Shown here one piece after another: positions 14,033 to 16,318 of a stretch of 16,318 nucleotides of DNA (positions are counted from its first letter, which is position 1; the number at the start of each line of letters is the position of its first letter). The notes under the pieces were generated by a model. That model was given only the letters and a program-made list of their open reading frames with translations. It ran no database searches and was not told the origin of the DNA. A program made the position numbers and the translations under genes. This DNA is from CAYOHP01 sp964403795 [NCBI: uncultured bacterium] (GTDB lineage Bacteria; Muiribacteriota; UBA6191; CAZXTJ01). The stretch spans positions 1-16,318 of the forward strand of contig CAYOHP010000144.1 of assembly GCA_964403795.1 (NCBI GenBank), written 5' to 3'.

Positions 14033-16318
14033 TCATGGGAGGGTCAGCTCCCCGGAGTCCCGGTCGTAGACGAAGAGCTCGCCGTGGTCCGCCCACTCGA
14101 CGAGGATCTCGAACTCCCGCTCGGGATCCACCGTCGGGAGGTGGCGGCGGATGATCTGGTGCACGGCCTCCCGGTCCACGGGACCTTCGGCCTCCTGCAC
14201 CGTCTCCTGGACTTCCCGGATCAGCTGCAGCTGCAGCAGGTGGTCCCGCCAGACCGCCCTCCTCCTGGCATGACTCGCCTCGGCGAAGCGGAAGCCCTCG
14301 GAGGCCAGCCGGACCCTGTGATGGGCCCGGTCCGCGAACCCGAGCAGGATGGCCGCCGCGGTCGCCCGCTCCACCCTCTCGGGGTCGATCCCCGTGTCGG
14401 CGGCGATCCCGGAGATCTCGCCCCGACCGTCGTTGGCCCCCAGGTGTTCCAGCACGTCCTCGATCTCGTCGGCGGAGACGTCGGGGAGCGGCTCGTAGGC
14501 GGCCTCGTGCTCGAGGATCTCGGTGAGCGGCTCGTCGGCCCCGCCCCGGAGCAGCGACCGTCCGTCGGCGATCCGGGCGAAGATGTAGTAGAGGCCCGGC
14601 AGGACCAGGACCCCGAACACGGTGCCGACCAGCATCCCGCCGATCCCGGTGCTCCCGATGGTGCGGTTCCCGATGGCACCGGCTCCGGTGGCCTCGTAGA
14701 GCGGCACCAGTCCGGCGATGAAGGCGAACGAGGTCATCTGGATGGGCCGGAACCGGAGCTTGCCGCCCTCGATCGCGGCCTCGTGCAGGGAGAGGCCGTC
14801 CCGGCGTCGCTGCACCGCGAACTCGACGATCAGGATGGCGTTCTTCCCGAGCAGTCCCACCAGCATGACCAGCCCGATCTGGGCGTAGACGTCGTTGGCG
14901 AGCCCCCGGGTCTGCAGCAGCAGGAAGGAGCCGTAGATCCCGATGGGCAGCGAGAGGATCACCGCCAGCGGCAGCAGGAAGCTCTCGTACTGGGCCACCA
15001 GGACCAGGTAGACGAAGGCGATCACGACCAGGAAGATGTACAGGGCCTCGTTGCCCTTCCGGGACTCGTCCCAGGACAGGCCCTCCCACCCGACCCCGTA
15101 ACCATGGGGCAGCACCTCGGCCGCCACTTCGAGGATCGCCTGGATCGCCTGCCCGCTGCTGTAGCCGGAGGCCGGGGCGCCCTGGATGGCCGCCGAGGGA
15201 TAGAGGTTGTAGCGCATGATCTCGTTGGGACCCTGCTTCTTCACCAGCTTCATGAACGAGCTGTAGGGGACCATCTCCCCGGCCTCGTTCTTGACGAACA
15301 TCTGCGAGAGGTCGTCGGGGAAGCGCCGGAACTCCGGGGCGGCCTGGACGAAGACCTTGTAGAACTGCCCGAAGCGCACGAAGCCCTGCTCGTAGGTGCT
15401 CCCGACCAGGATGTTCAGGTTGTCCATGGCCTTGCCGATGGACACCCCTTTCTGCATCGCCACGTTGTTGTCGATCACCAGCTCGTACTGGGGATAGTTG
15501 TTGGCGAAGAAGGTGAAGAGGCTCTTCAGCTCCTTGCGCTTCCCTAGGGCGGCCATGAACCGGTCCGTCACTTCGCCCAGCCGCCTGTAGTCGTTCGTGT
15601 TGGTCTTGTCGAGGAGACGCATCGAGAACCCGCCGGCGGCGCCGAAACCCGGGACCGCGGGCGGCTCGAAGAACTCGAGCTTCACGTTGGTCATCTTGCG
15701 GCAGCGCTCCTCGAGGTCCTCGATGAGCTGGCGGGCGGTGCGGGTGCGTTCGGACCAGTTCTTCAGGTTGATGAGACAGGTCCCGGCGTTCGAGCCGCGT
15801 CCCTCGGTGAGCACCTCGTATCCCGCCAGGGAGGTGACCGAGACGACCTCGTCGAGTTCGCGGGCGATCGCCTGGAGCTCGCCGGCCTTCGCATTGGTGT
15901 ACTCCAGCGTGGATCCCGGAGGGGTCTGGAGGATCCCGTAGATGACTCCCTGGTCCTCGCCCGGGATGAACCCGGTCGGGAGATCCCGGTTCACGCGGTG
16001 GATGCCGCCGGCGAACAGGAGCACCACCACCATCGAGAGGACCCGGAGCGGCACGATCCCCCGGAGGATGGCCGCGAAGCCGTTGGTCACATGATCGACC
16101 GCCTTGCTGAACGGTCGCTGGAGGAAGGGAACCAGGACGATCGCGTAGCCGGCAGGCCCCCACAGGCGATGAGCCAGCCAGGCCGCCAGCGCCAGCGACA
16201 GCCCACCCAGGACCAGGGAGGGCAGCACCTGCAGGATCCCGTGCGCCTTCTCCTCGCGTCCTTCGGGGGCATGGGGCCGGAGGATCATGGCGCAGAGCAC
16301 CGGGGTGAGCGTCAGGGC
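14033..16318 (-). CDS. RND (HAE1-type) efflux pump, C-terminal part, with a fused AAA-associated C-terminal domain
   Basis: The frame is open through the right edge, so about 761 C-terminal residues are visible. It begins in TM6 (ALTLTPVLCAMILRP). AcrB-like landmarks follow: LPTGFIPGEDQGVIYGILQT, the porter domain, GNEALYIFLVVIAFVYLVLV, AQYESFLLP, the conserved TM10 Lys in GKNAILIVEFA (codon 14845-14843), RFRPIQMTSFAFIAGLVPL, and final helix GTVFGVLVLPGLYYIFARI. The proton-relay Asp pair of TM4 lies outside the window. Two oddities: an added hydrophobic stretch just after TM6 (16115-16243), and about 150 extra residues after the last helix (14036-14491) that resemble the AAA-associated C-terminal domain of NrtD/SsuB/TauB-type ABC ATPases. 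The outer-membrane partner follows after 47 nt. The periplasmic adaptor gene is presumably upstream, outside the window. Confidence 0.94.
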   Translation of the reverse strand, partial: ALTLTPVLCAMILRPHAPEGREEKAHGILQVLPSLVLGGLSLALAAWLAHRLWGPAGYAIVLVPFLQRPFSKAVDHVTNGFAAILRGIVPLRVLSMVVVLLFAGGIHRVNRDLPTGFIPGEDQGVIYGILQTPPGSTLEYTNAKAGELQAIARELDEVVSVTSLAGYEVLTEGRGSNAGTCLINLKNWSERTRTARQLIEDLEERCRKMTNVKLEFFEPPAVPGFGAAGGFSMRLLDKTNTNDYRRLGEVTDRFMAALGKRKELKSLFTFFANNYPQYELVIDNNVAMQKGVSIGKAMDNLNILVGSTYEQGFVRFGQFYKVFVQAAPEFRRFPDDLSQMFVKNEAGEMVPYSSFMKLVKKQGPNEIMRYNLYPSAAIQGAPASGYSSGQAIQAILEVAAEVLPHGYGVGWEGLSWDESRKGNEALYIFLVVIAFVYLVLVAQYESFLLPLAVILSLPIGIYGSFLLLQTRGLANDVYAQIGLVMLVGLLGKNAILIVEFAVQRRRDGLSLHEAAIEGGKLRFRPIQMTSFAFIAGLVPLYEATGAGAIGNRTIGSTGIGGMLVGTVFGVLVLPGLYYIFARIADGRSLLRGGADEPLTEILEHEAAYEPLPDVSADEIEDVLEHLGANDGRGEISGIAADTGIDPERVERATAAAILLGFADRAHHRVRLASEGFRFAEASHARRRAVWRDHLLQLQLIREVQETVQEAEGPVDREAVHQIIRRHLPTVDPEREFEILVEWADHGELFVYDRDSGELTLP
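14036..14491 (-). other. AAA-associated C-terminal-like domain fused to the RND pump
   Basis: The last 152 residues start at PLPDVSADEIEDVLEHLG. The pattern agrees along its length with the domain that follows the ATPase in nitrate/sulfonate ABC transporters: a helix around DEI-x-VLEHL, then GEISGIAADTGIDPERVERA, AAAILLGFAD, VRLASEGFRFAEA, RRAVWRDHLL, a helix resembling the vPLv-hI-vL segment, and the ending ILVEWADHGELFVYDRDSGE (family: WGRYAELFxYDxxSG). No Walker A, Walker B or ABC signature is present, so the ATPase itself is absent. Position after the last TM helix places it in the cytoplasm. Recognition is from memory of the family pattern, not a profile search. Confidence 0.75.

Noticed and set aside
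14036-14491. ATPase activity for the tail of the RND pump
   Set aside because: No Walker A, Walker B or ABC signature is present; only the accessory domain is seen.
13986-16163. Upstream extension of the outer-membrane factor frame through the pump gene
   Set aside because: The extension is an alternative-frame reading of the RND coding sequence; the lipoprotein signal near 13976 marks the real N-terminus.

Overview
This is a very GC-rich stretch (roughly 70% by eye) with dense coding on both strands, GTG starts and few spaced promoters. Two large Ser/Thr protein kinases fused to beta-propellers, a DUF3050 protein, a secreted PNKP-like HAD phosphatase and a tRNA-Ser(GCT) suggest a planctomycete, probably of the Isosphaeraceae type. 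That placement is inference from gene content and style, not a search result.

Layout. (1) Bases 2-3178, plus strand: a kinase/transmembrane/beta-propeller gene that enters from outside the window. It is broken by an in-frame TGA at 551-553 in the middle of the kinase C-lobe and has lost its catalytic Lys. (2) 3254-3345, minus: tRNA-Ser(GCT) with encoded CCA. (3) 3477-4328, plus: exported HAD phosphatase related to the PNKP 3'-phosphatase domain, with a hairpin next to its ribosome-binding site. (4) 4365-5135, minus: unrecognised membrane-anchored protein. (5) 5255-8345, plus: a three-gene signalling operon with overlapping genes: an exported helical protein with two Spy/CpxP-like halves, an OmpR-type response regulator and a histidine kinase. 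(6) 8367-11189, minus: an intact kinase/TM/WD40 protein with about 13 propeller repeats. (7) 11302-12080, plus: a DUF3050 gene whose last part is out of frame. (8) 12081-12398: no supported gene. (9) 12399-16318, minus: an RND-type efflux operon, with the pump truncated by the right window edge, followed by its NodT-type outer-membrane lipoprotein.

The most unusual item is the C-terminus of the RND pump. After the last membrane helix it carries about 150 residues that look like the AAA-associated C-terminal domain normally attached to nitrate/sulfonate/taurine-type ABC ATPases. It ends in a WADHGELFVYDRDSGELTL-type signature. I know of no description of this domain on an RND transporter. The same pump also has an extra hydrophobic insertion after TM6.

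The signalling operon can be read as a CpxP/ZraP-like envelope sensor with its two-component system. The efflux operon would be a typical downstream output of envelope stress, but nothing in the sequence links the two directly. Two genes (kinase 1 and DUF3050) carry single lesions in otherwise well-preserved frames. These could be recent pseudogenes or sequence errors.
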